64,000 nucleotides of DNA, taken from contig NZ_ANAH02000073.1 of NCBI RefSeq assembly GCF_000335475.2, forward strand, positions 62,001-126,000, in the 5' to 3' direction. Source of the DNA: Cystobacter fuscus DSM 2262 (GTDB lineage Bacteria > Myxococcota > Myxococcia > Myxococcales > Myxococcaceae). Shown here in pieces: positions 24,068-33,600 of the stretch. Every line of letters begins with the position of its first letter. Within the stretch, counting starts at the first letter, position 1. Under the pieces are notes generated by a model. The model worked only from the letters and a program-made list of their open reading frames with translations. It was not told the DNA's origin and did no database searches. Made by a program: the position numbers and the translations under genes.

Positions 24068-26287
24068 ATGCAGCATGAGTCGATAGCCATTGTTGGAATT
24101 GGGCTCCGAATGCCTGGGGCGGAGTGTTCGCGTTCGCTGTGGAAGCTGCTATGCAATGGAATTGACGCGACCCGGGAGATCCCCTCTGAACGCTGGGAGC
24201 TGGGGTCGCTCCATGATCCGGCTCCTGACCGCCCGGGGAAGATCCGCAACCGCCACGCTGGATTGATCGAGGGCGTGGAGACGGCGGATCCCAATGCCTT
24301 CCGTCTGTCCAAGCGAGAGCTGCGGAGCATGGATCCCCAGCACCGTGTGCTGTTCGAGAGCGCATGGCACGCGCTGGAGGATGCTGGAATTCCTTTCGAC
24401 GCCCTGCGCGGGAGCCGCACGGGGGTCTTCGTGGGCATCAACTTCAATGATTATCAGCGGATGCTCGCGCGTGACTGGGCGGCGCTCGATGGGTATGCCC
24501 TGCTCGGCACGACGGCCTCGTTCGCGGCGAACCGGATTTCCTATGCATTTGATCTCCGGGGCCCCAGCACCTGTTCGAGTGTGGGATGTGCCTCCTCGAC
24601 GACCGCCCTCCACGAAGCCTGCCGAAGCCTGACGCTGGGCGAGGTGGAACTGGCGCTCGTCGGCGGTGTGGAGCTCATGCTCTCGCCCGAGAGCAGCATC
24701 ATGCTGTCCCAGGCGGGCGTGTTCTCGGCGAGGGGGCAGTGCCGGACGTTGGATGCACAGGCCGATGGCTACATCCGCGGTGAGGGCGCTGGAGTGGTGG
24801 TGCTCAAGCCCCTGTCCAAGGTGGACGCCAGTGATCGCGTATACGCGGTGATTCGCGGCAGCGCCGTCAACCACAACGGGCGCAACGAGTGGATCATGGC
24901 TCCCAGCGCCCCGGCGCAGGCGGAGGTGATCCGCCGGGCCTGTGAGTGGGGGGGCGTGGAGGCCGCCAGCCTGGACTATGTCGAGCTCCACGGCTCCTCC
25001 TTCCTCAAGGGGGACGCGGCCGAGGCCATCGCCATCAGCGAGGCGCTCGGGGAGCGGCGGTCCTTTCCTTGCCGGCTCGGCGCGGTCAGCAACAACCTGG
25101 GCTACATGGGAGCGGCGGCGGGGATCGCGCAGTTCATCAAGGTGTGTCTGTCCCTGTACCACCGCACCTTGCCGCCGACGATCCACGTGGACGCGCCCAA
25201 TCCCCAGATCGCATTCGAGGCGCTCGGGCTGACGATCCAGTCGAAATTGGAGCACTGGCCCGAGCGGGGGACGGGAGAGCCGAGGCGGGCCGGTGTCGTG
25301 TCCACTTCGCTCGGTGGTTCCAACGCCTTCCTGGTCCTGGAATCCGCTCCGGAGGTCCGTGTGGCGGAACCGTCCGGAGTGGAGGCTCCCGGTCATCTCC
25401 TGGTTCTCTCCGCGCTCACCCCGGAGGCGCTCCGCCAGCAGGCGATGCGGCTAAGGGACTTCCTCGCGGAGACGCCCGCCAGTGACCGCACGCTGGAAGA
25501 TGTCTGCGTCACGGCTGCGTTCAAGCGGCAGCACCACCGCCACCGCGCCGCGGTGATCGCCCGGGGGCGGGACGGACTGGTGAGGCTCCTCGGTGAGCTC
25601 GCTCGCGTCTCCGGGCAGGCGCTCCTGGTGGAGGAAGGGCAGCTCCCTGGGCTCGTCGAGGCCGGGCGAGCCTATGTCGACGGTGGCTCCCTCTCACGGG
25701 AGGCCTTCCCTGGATCCGGCGGGCGCTGTGTGAGCCTTCCGCTCTACCCCTTCCAGCGGCAGCGCCTGTGGCCAGAGTGGCTGTCTCCCCAGGAGGTGTG
25801 CCGCGCGCCCACGGACTCGCGGCCAGCGCCGCCCGTCGCACCGCCTTCCGAGGTGGTTGTCTCCCGTCGAGTCCAGGAGGCCCCCGCGGGCGAGCGCGAG
25901 GCGCGGCTGATGGAGTTGCTCCGCGCCCAGGTCGCGGACGTGCTGGAGGTGGACCCGGCCGAGCTCGACACGCGAGGAAGGACCTTCTTCGAGCTGGGGC
26001 TGAACTCCATCGGCGCCACGGTGTTGAAGGAGCGCATCTCGAGAGAGCTCGGCGTCACGTTGTTCACGACGATCTTCTTCGAGCACCCACGGCTGGAGCT
26101 GCTGGCGAAGCGGCTGCTGGCCCTCGTGGATTCCCGGACCGGAGTCAGCTCGGAGGTCGGGAGCCTCGCGAGCGCGCCCGCCCAGGAGGAGCAGGAGTTG
26201 AGGGAGCGCATCGCCGGGCTGTCCGAGGAGCAGGCTCGAGAGCTGATTGCCCGGAAGCTGGCCGAAATCAGCATTGAGGTCGACTGA
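24068..26287 (+). CDS. AT-less KS-ACP protein with altered KS catalytic site
   Basis: The 739-residue protein is a ketosynthase (about 1-425), a linker, and an ACP (about 612-685, Ser647 in LGLNSI), with a helical C-terminal docking tail (LSEEQARELIARKLAEI). The KS keeps the active cysteine (Cys174) but in the changed setting SVGCASST instead of DTACSSS. His308 remains in ELHGSS, where HGTGT is usual. The second histidine (NIGH) is replaced by Tyr346 in NNLGYMG. Such a site should not decarboxylate an extender but could still transfer acyl groups. The AT is cleanly absent: a KS-AT linker runs straight into the post-AT linker ending YPFQRQR. My reading is a loading or relay unit that passes pyrrolyl onto the line. 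The stop overlaps the next ATG by one base. Confidence 0.85.
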   Translation: MQHESIAIVGIGLRMPGAECSRSLWKLLCNGIDATREIPSERWELGSLHDPAPDRPGKIRNRHAGLIEGVETADPNAFRLSKRELRSMDPQHRVLFESAWHALEDAGIPFDALRGSRTGVFVGINFNDYQRMLARDWAALDGYALLGTTASFAANRISYAFDLRGPSTCSSVGCASSTTALHEACRSLTLGEVELALVGGVELMLSPESSIMLSQAGVFSARGQCRTLDAQADGYIRGEGAGVVVLKPLSKVDASDRVYAVIRGSAVNHNGRNEWIMAPSAPAQAEVIRRACEWGGVEAASLDYVELHGSSFLKGDAAEAIAISEALGERRSFPCRLGAVSNNLGYMGAAAGIAQFIKVCLSLYHRTLPPTIHVDAPNPQIAFEALGLTIQSKLEHWPERGTGEPRRAGVVSTSLGGSNAFLVLESAPEVRVAEPSGVEAPGHLLVLSALTPEALRQQAMRLRDFLAETPASDRTLEDVCVTAAFKRQHHRHRAAVIARGRDGLVRLLGELARVSGQALLVEEGQLPGLVEAGRAYVDGGSLSREAFPGSGGRCVSLPLYPFQRQRLWPEWLSPQEVCRAPTDSRPAPPVAPPSEVVVSRRVQEAPAGEREARLMELLRAQVADVLEVDPAELDTRGRTFFELGLNSIGATVLKERISRELGVTLFTTIFFEHPRLELLAKRLLALVDSRTGVSSEVGSLASAPAQEEQELRERIAGLSEEQARELIARKLAEISIEVD

Positions 26288-29200
26288 TGAGTCGGAAGGA
26301 CGGTTCGCCGATGGAGCTGACGCCCCTGCAGCAAGCCCTGCTCACGATCGAGAAGCTGCAGAAGAAGCTCGCGGCTGGCACTCGAGCGGAGGATGGCGCG
26401 ATCGCGATCATCGGCATGGGCTGCCGGTTCCCAGGTGGCGCGGTGAGTCCCGCGCGTTTCCAGGAGCTGCTGTGGGGAGGCGTCGAGGCGGTGACGGAAC
26501 TCCCGGCCGACCGGCGGGCGCTCCAGGGACTCTATGATCCCGATCCCTCCAAGCCCGGGAAGATGTACTTGCGCCGGGCGGCCTTCGTCGACGGCGTTGA
26601 CAGGTTCGACGCGGAGTTCTTCCGGATCTCGCGGCGGGAAGCCGAGGGGATGGATCCGCAGCAGCGCTTCTTCCTGGAGGTGAGCTGGGAGGCCCTCGAG
26701 AACGCGGGAATCCCGCCGCACCAGCTCGTGGGGTCGCGGACCGGCGTGTTCGCCGGAGTCCATGCCAAGGACTATGCGTTCGCCTTGGAGGGAGGACTGG
26801 AGAAGGTCGGTGCCCACTACTCCACGGGGGTGGACGCCAGTTATGTCGCCGGGCGGCTCTCCTATCTGCTTGGGCTCGAGGGTCCCAGCATGGCCGTGGA
26901 CACCGCCTGCTCCTCCTCGCTGGCCGCGGTGCATCTGGCGTGTCAGAGCCTGCGCACGGAGGAGTCAACGCTGGCCATCGCGGGGGGCGTGAAGCTCATC
27001 CTCTCCCCGCAGCTCAGCGTGTTCCTGTCCAAGGCCGGGGCGCTCTCCCCGAGCAACCGCTGCCGCGCGTTCGATCGCGCGGCCGACGGCATGGTGCAGG
27101 GCGAGGGCTGTGGCGTGGTCATCCTGAAGCGCTACCGGGATGCGGTTCGCGATGGGGATCGGATCCTCGCGACGATTCGCGCAACGGCGATGAACCACGA
27201 TGGCGCCAGCGGTGGGCTCACGGTGCCGAACGTCCGGGCACAGGAGTCGCTGTACCGGCTCGCGCTCCAGCGTGCCGGTGTCGAGCCCGGGCAGGTGGAC
27301 TACCTGGAGGCGCATGGGACGGGAACCCGGCTCGGGGATCCCATCGAGCTCGAGGGTGTGTCGCGGGTCTACGGTGGCTCGAGGCCTCCGGAGCGGCCGC
27401 TGTGGGTTGGCTCGGTGAAGCCGAACATCGGTCACACCGAGGCGGCCGCGGGGATCGCGGGGCTGATCAAGGCGGTGCTGGTGCTCCAGGCTGGAGAGCT
27501 GCCGCCCTCCATTCATTTCGAGCACCCGAACCCCGAGTTCGCCTGGGAAGGCTCGGGGCTCGCGGTCCCTCGGGAGCGCACGCCGCTGGCGGGCAAGGCC
27601 ACCCCGCACCTGGTGGCCGTGAGCTCGTTCGGGATGAGCGGCGTGAACGCCCATGCGCTCGTCGAGGCGTCTCGTGAAAAGGCCTCGGAGCACGCGGATT
27701 CCGGGCCGTACCTGCTGCCACTCTCGGCGCGCGGAGAGCCGGCCCTGCGTGAGCTCGCCGGAGCCTGGTTCCGTGAGCTCACGGCCGGCTCCCCGCGGAG
27801 CCTTCGGGATTGCTGCTTCACGGCGGGGGCGGGGCGCTCGCATCACGAGCAGCGTCTGGCGCTCGTCGCCCGGACGCCCGAGGCGTTGTGGGAACTGCTG
27901 CGCAACGCCGCCGATGGGCGTGGCGGCGAGGGGCTCCTCCGCGGACAGGTCAAGGCCGCGGGAGGGCGTGAGGCGGTCTTCGTCTTTGGAGATGCCGGAG
28001 CCGGGAAGGCCGGGGCCCTTCGCGAGCTGCTGCGGGAGGCCAGCTTCCGTGGCCACGTCGAGAAGCTGGATGGGGTGATCCGCCAGGTGGCGGGGGGGTC
28101 GCTCATCGAGCACGTGGAGCGGGATGCCGCCAGCCCCGTGGCCCTCCTCGCCTTCCAGCTCTGCCTGGCGGAGCTGTGGCGGTCGTATGGCGTCGAGCCC
28201 GCCGCCGTCGCGGGCTACGGCAAGGGAGAGGTCGCCGCGGGCGTCGTCGCGGGGGTGCTCGGAGTGGAGGAGGCGGTCCGGCTCGTGCTCCAGGGACCGG
28301 CGGCCCCGACGATTCGTTCCCAGCCGGCGAAGTGCCCGTTCCTCTCCCTCTCCGAAGAGGAGTGGATCGGAACGGGCGGTACGGTGCCGGCCGAGTTCTG
28401 GACGAGACGGCAGGCGTCCAAGGGCAGGCTGGAGCTGGATCTGCTCGCCGAGCACCTCATGGAGCGGAGCGCGTCCGCCTTCCTGGCGTTCGCGTGCGAT
28501 GCCTCGCTGGGCGAGGAGCTGGAGGCCGCGGCGCAGCGCCGGAGCGGGAAGGTGCTCGTGCTGCCCGCGAGCCCCGCGGAGGGCGATGTCCGGTACGGAG
28601 TCCTGAGCAGCGCCGCGCGGCTCTACTGTGAGGGATTTCCAATCCGGTTCGAGAGCCTCTACCCCGGAGCGAGGAAGGCGGTCCTTCCGACGTACCCCTG
28701 GCAGCGCGAGCGCTTCTGGTGGGATGGGGAGCGGGAGTCCGTGAAGGTGGAGCCCGTCGTGGTGGAGGGCGGGGTGGAGAACGCGGAGGCCCTGCAGGGG
28801 CTGTTCTGTGAGCTCGCATGGAATGTCCGAGGGGCGAGCTCCGAGCAGGTTCGGGCGGACGGGACGTGGCTCGTCATCGCCGAGAAGCCCGAGGCCGCCG
28901 CGGAGCTCCGGGAAGGGTTGGTGGCGGCGGGCGGCTCGGTGGTCGTGGCCAGCGCGGGTCCCTCTTATGAAAAGGTGTCTGCCCGGGACTACCGCCTCGA
29001 GCTGACCGGCCGGGAGTCCTTCTCCCGCCTCCTGGCGGAACTGGCTGCGGACGGCCAGTCGCTCCGGGGAGTCATCTTCCGAGCGGGCTCCAGCCACCCG
29101 GAGACACTCGAAGGACCGCGCGCGGTGGTCCGGCGCGAGGCCATTGCCGTGACGTCGCTCGTGCAGGCCCTGGCGCACATGGCCGCGCCGAAGCCTCCGC

Positions 29201-30636
29201 GTCTGTATCTCATCACCCGGGGCGCTCAGAGCACGGGGAGCGAGGCGGGGCCCGGGTCGATCGCGGGAGCGCCACTCTGGGGGCTTGGGCGCGTCATCGC
29301 GTACGAGCATCCGGAGCTCGCGTGCAAGCGGATCGATGCCGATCCCGCCTCCGGCCCGGAGTCGCTCCGTGAGCTCGTCGTCGAGCTCGGACGCCGGCTG
29401 GCTCCTCCCCTGGACGATGATGAGGTCGTCCTGCGCGGAGACAGACGCCTGGTCCCTTCGCTCACCCAGGGCCGGCGGACGCCGGGAAGCGCGGGCGCGT
29501 TCCGCCCCAGGAAGGACCGCACGTACCTGATCACGGGAGGGCTCGGAGGCATCGGGCTTCGCCTGGCCTCCTGGCTGGTGAGCCGTGGTGCGCGGTACCT
29601 CGCGGTGTGTGGACGGAAGGGAGAGACGGCGGAGTCCCGTCAGGCCCTGGCGCCGCTTCGGGCAGCGGGGGCGCGGGTGGAGACCTTCCAGGTCGATGTG
29701 AGCCGACCGGAAGCGCTCGCGGCCATGCTCGAGAACCTCCGGCGTACGGGGCCCTCCCTGGGGGGCATCTTCCACTGCGCGGGCGTCCTGGCCGACGGCT
29801 CGCTGCTGCAGCTCGAGCCTCGGAGCTTCGAGACCGTCATGGGTCCGAAGGTGGATGGCGCCTGGAACCTCCACATGCTCGCCACGGATGCATCGATCGA
29901 GCAGTTCGTCCTCTTCTCCTCGACCGCATCGCTGATCGGCTCTCCCGGACAGGCCAACTACGCCGCGGCGAACGCCTTCCTCGATGCGCTGGCCCACCTG
30001 CGGCGCTCGCGTGGCCTGCCGGCGCTCAGCCTCAACTTCGGGAGCTGGGGAGAGGTGGGCATGGCCACCACGGACGAGCGACGAGGGGGGCGGCTCGCGG
30101 AGCGCGGCATGGCGCCCATGTCCGTCGAGGAGGCCCTGGCGGCGATGGCCCTCACTCTCGCCGACGGCCCCGTCACCCGCGGCATTGCCCGCCTCGATGC
30201 GGAGCGGTGGGGGAAGAGCCACCCGTCCGTGGCGGCCTCCTCCCTGTTCCGCGGCCCGGTCGCCCAGGAAGAGGAGCGCGTCGTGGACAAGGCGCCGCGC
30301 AAGCTGCGCGATGCTCTGCTCTCACTCGATAGCTCCGAACGGCACGGCGTGTTGGTGGCTCGCCTCAAGGAAATGGTGGGGGAGGTGAGCCGCAACCCTC
30401 CGGAGCGCTTCTCCTCCAAGGACACGTTCGACTCCCTGGGGTTCGACTCCATCATGGTGCTCGAGCTGAGGGACATGGTGATGGGGGAACTCGAGGTGAG
30501 CTTGCCACTCAAGAGTTTTGTCGATGAGCGCTCCATCGAGCAGGTGACGGTGGAGTTGCTGGAGAAGCTCGCCGTCGCGAGCGTGCTCGGCGCGGCCTCC
30601 TCGGAGCGTCCTGACTCGAAGCGGGTGCTGCTATGA
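26287..30636 (+). CDS. PKS module KS-AT(degenerate)-KR-ACP
   Basis: This 1449-residue module opens with an N-terminal docking helix (LTPLQQALLTIEKLQ). Its KS (38-460) is intact: Cys208, His343, His383. The AT region (565-770) is a remnant. GHSxGE reads GYGKGE (643-648), so the catalytic Ser is Gly645, and about 90 residues that should hold the HAFH histidine are missing. No DH is present. The KR (1075-1290) has GGLGGIG and Ser/Tyr1225/Asn1229, so it looks active; its LDD motif reads LAD. The ACP serine is in LGFDSI (Ser1388). The extender must come from an AT in trans, or the module serves a non-extending role. It is coupled by overlap to both neighbours (TGATG before, ATGA after). Confidence 0.88.
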   Translation: MSRKDGSPMELTPLQQALLTIEKLQKKLAAGTRAEDGAIAIIGMGCRFPGGAVSPARFQELLWGGVEAVTELPADRRALQGLYDPDPSKPGKMYLRRAAFVDGVDRFDAEFFRISRREAEGMDPQQRFFLEVSWEALENAGIPPHQLVGSRTGVFAGVHAKDYAFALEGGLEKVGAHYSTGVDASYVAGRLSYLLGLEGPSMAVDTACSSSLAAVHLACQSLRTEESTLAIAGGVKLILSPQLSVFLSKAGALSPSNRCRAFDRAADGMVQGEGCGVVILKRYRDAVRDGDRILATIRATAMNHDGASGGLTVPNVRAQESLYRLALQRAGVEPGQVDYLEAHGTGTRLGDPIELEGVSRVYGGSRPPERPLWVGSVKPNIGHTEAAAGIAGLIKAVLVLQAGELPPSIHFEHPNPEFAWEGSGLAVPRERTPLAGKATPHLVAVSSFGMSGVNAHALVEASREKASEHADSGPYLLPLSARGEPALRELAGAWFRELTAGSPRSLRDCCFTAGAGRSHHEQRLALVARTPEALWELLRNAADGRGGEGLLRGQVKAAGGREAVFVFGDAGAGKAGALRELLREASFRGHVEKLDGVIRQVAGGSLIEHVERDAASPVALLAFQLCLAELWRSYGVEPAAVAGYGKGEVAAGVVAGVLGVEEAVRLVLQGPAAPTIRSQPAKCPFLSLSEEEWIGTGGTVPAEFWTRRQASKGRLELDLLAEHLMERSASAFLAFACDASLGEELEAAAQRRSGKVLVLPASPAEGDVRYGVLSSAARLYCEGFPIRFESLYPGARKAVLPTYPWQRERFWWDGERESVKVEPVVVEGGVENAEALQGLFCELAWNVRGASSEQVRADGTWLVIAEKPEAAAELREGLVAAGGSVVVASAGPSYEKVSARDYRLELTGRESFSRLLAELAADGQSLRGVIFRAGSSHPETLEGPRAVVRREAIAVTSLVQALAHMAAPKPPRLYLITRGAQSTGSEAGPGSIAGAPLWGLGRVIAYEHPELACKRIDADPASGPESLRELVVELGRRLAPPLDDDEVVLRGDRRLVPSLTQGRRTPGSAGAFRPRKDRTYLITGGLGGIGLRLASWLVSRGARYLAVCGRKGETAESRQALAPLRAAGARVETFQVDVSRPEALAAMLENLRRTGPSLGGIFHCAGVLADGSLLQLEPRSFETVMGPKVDGAWNLHMLATDASIEQFVLFSSTASLIGSPGQANYAAANAFLDALAHLRRSRGLPALSLNFGSWGEVGMATTDERRGGRLAERGMAPMSVEEALAAMALTLADGPVTRGIARLDAERWGKSHPSVAASSLFRGPVAQEEERVVDKAPRKLRDALLSLDSSERHGVLVARLKEMVGEVSRNPPERFSSKDTFDSLGFDSIMVLELRDMVMGELEVSLPLKSFVDERSIEQVTVELLEKLAVASVLGAASSERPDSKRVLL

Positions 30637-33600
30637 ACCTGGGAGAACTCCTTCAGGAGTTGGCCCACCACGGCATCAAGCTGTCGGTGGAAGGCGAGAA
30701 CCTGGCGGTCGACGCCCCCTCCGGCGAAATCCCAGCAGGGCTGCGCGAGAAGCTCGTGGCGAACAAGGCGGCGCTGCTGGCCCTCCTGGCCGAGCAGCAC
30801 GCGCCTCTGGCGGACTCCCCACCGCAAGCCGTGCCCCGGCCCGAGGAACGGTACGAGCCGTTCCCCATGACCGAGATCCAGCAGGCCTATAGCGTGGGCC
30901 GGCAGGCAGGGCTCGAGATGAACGCGGCGATGCACGCGTTCAACGAGATAGACTGTAGCGAGCTGGATCTGGCGCGTTTCGAGGAGGCCTGGAACCAGGT
31001 CATCGCCCGCCACGAGATGCTGCGCGCGGTGGCGCTCCCCGAGTTCCAGCAACGCATCCTGCCCACCGTCCCGCGCTACCAGATCCCGGTGGAGGATCTG
31101 CGCGGATGGAGCCAGGAGGAGGCGGAGGCGCGGTTCCTGGCCATCCGCGAGCGGCTGTCCCAGCAGGTGCTGTCACTCGAGCAGTGGCCCTTGTTCGAGC
31201 TGCGCGTGTGCCTGCTCGACAACGGCCGGGCGCGCCTCTTCATGAGCGTCGATGGAACCTTCATCGACGGCTACAGCTTCCAGATCCTCTATCGGGAGCT
31301 GGTGCACTTCTACAAGCACCCCGGGGTGCCTCCCACGCCCGCGCGGCTCGAGCTGTCGTTCCGGGACTACGCGCTGGCCGTGCATCAGGCGCGTGGAGCG
31401 CGCCATGCGCGGTCCCTGGAGTACTGGCGGTCCCGCCTGCCCAACCTCCCACCGGCGCCGGATCTCCCACTCGAGCGGGATCCCAGCACGCTGCGGCGTC
31501 CCCGCTTCCGCCGCTGGTTCGAGCGCCTGGAGCCCGAGGTGTGGCAGCGCCTCAAGCAGCGCGCGCGCGCGCGCCGCCTGACGGAGCCGGAGTTGCTGCT
31601 GGCGGCCTATGCCGAGATCATCGCCCGCTGGAGCCGGAGCCCCCGCTTCACGCTCAACGTCCCGCACTTCAACCGCCTGCCGATCCATCCGCAGGTCAAT
31701 GACATCATCGGGACCTTCGCCAGCTTCACCTTGATCGAGGTGGATCACCGGCCGGAGCGCAGCTTCACCGAGCGGGCGCTGGCGATCCGTGAGCAGCTCC
31801 TCCTCGCGCTCGAGCACCGCGAGGTGAGCGGCGTCGAGCTGCTGCGAGAGCTGTTCCGGCTCCAGGGCAAGATCTCCGGCGCGATCATGCCGGTGGTCAT
31901 GACGAGCTTCGCCTCCCACTCCAAGAGCCGGGACTCCCACTGGGTCGACTTCCTGGCGAACGAGTTCGGCGAGCTCATCGAGGCGCTCACCCAGACACCC
32001 CAGGTGTGGATTGATCTGCAGATCGTCTACCAGCAGGGCGGCGTCTTCCTGAACTGGGACGTGGCGGAGGAGCTGTTCCCGCCCGGCATGATCGAGGACA
32101 TGTTCGCCAGCTTCTGCGCGCTGCTCCGCCGCCTGTCGGAGGACGACGGGGCCTGGGAGCAGGGGGGCGTGGACACCTTGCCCGCCCGGCAACGCGAGCT
32201 GTTCTCTCGTGTCAACGGCACGGTCCGCCCGCTGAGCGGACAGCTGCTCCATACCGGCTTCTTCCGGAATGCCGCCGCGCGGCCGGAGGCGCTGGCGCTG
32301 GTCTCGTCGACCGTCTCGCTGAGCTACGGCGAGCTGGCCCGTCGCTCCAGCCGGCTCGGGCACGCGCTGCGTGAGCGAGGGACCGCGCCCAACCGCATCG
32401 TCGCGGTGGTGATGGAGAAGGGGTGGGAGCAGGTCGTGGCCGTGCTGGGAATCCTGAGCTCCGGCGCGGCCTACCTGCCCATCGACGCCGGGCTGCCGCT
32501 CGAGCGCCGCTCCTACATGATGGAGAACAGTGGCGCCACGTGGGTGGTGACCCAGCCGAAGTTCGCCCAGGAGCCGTGGCCGGAAGGCACCCAGGTCCTG
32601 GTCATCACTCCCGAGGCCTTCAGCGAGTACAGCGATGCGCCGCTGTCGCCCGTGCAGCGCCCCGAGGACCTCGCGCACATCCTCTACACCTCGGGCTCCA
32701 CGGGCCAGCCCAACGGGGCGATGCTCACCCACGCGGGGATGGTCAACGCGATCGAGTGGACGAACCGGAAGTTCGGCGTGGGGCCGGACGACCGACTCAT
32801 CGCCCTCAGCGCGCTCCATCATGACTTCTCCGTCTATGACATCTTCGGGATCCTGAGCGCGGGCGGCGCGATGGTGATGCCGGGCGCCTCCACGCGCCGC
32901 GATCCCTCGCACTGGGCCGAGCTCATGGCCCAGCACGGCGTCACGATCTGGAGCACCGTGCCGGCGATGATGGAGATGCTGCTGACGTACCTCGAGGGAG
33001 GCAACGTCCGGCTCTCCTGTCCGCTGAGGCACGTGATGCTCGGCGGAGACTGGATCGCCGTCACCATGCCCTCGCGGCTGCGAGCCCGATTCGGCGATGT
33101 GAAGGTGGTGAGCGTCGGAGGCCCGACCGAAACCTCGCTGTGGAACATCACCCACCCCGTGGTGGAGGCGGACGAGCGCCGCCGCAGCATCCCGTACGGA
33201 AAGCCGATCCCCAATACGAAGTACTACGTGCTGGACGAGCATCTGGACGAGCGGCCCATCTGGGTACCGGGCGAGCTGTGCTGCGCGGGCATCGGCGTGG
33301 CGAAGGGCTACGTCGGCGCGGGGGCGGGCTCGAAGAAGTTCACCGTCCATCCGCGCACCGGGGAGCGCATCTATCGCACGGGCGATCTCGGGCGCTACCT
33401 GCCCGACGGGACCATCGAGTTCCTGGGTCGCGTCGACTTCCAGCTCTCCATCCGGGGCCAGCGCATCGAGCCAGGCGAGATCGAGGCCGCCCTGTTGCAG
33501 GAGCCGAGCATCCAGGCGGCCGTGGTGGGGGCCGTTGGCGAGCACCATGAGAAGCGGCTCGTCGCCTATGTCGTCCCCGTGGAGGTGAAGCGGGGAATCG

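Noticed and set aside
27988-28020. P-loop-like GDAGAGKA in the degenerate AT
   Set aside because: It stands where the AT motif GQGxQ should be and lacks the Ser/Thr after the lysine. It is a decayed AT, not an NTPase.
24068-30636. Trans-AT polyketide synthase
   Set aside because: Four other modules here have in-line ATs with GHSxGE, and no free AT gene is seen. Two AT-deficient proteins within a cis-AT locus explain the data better.
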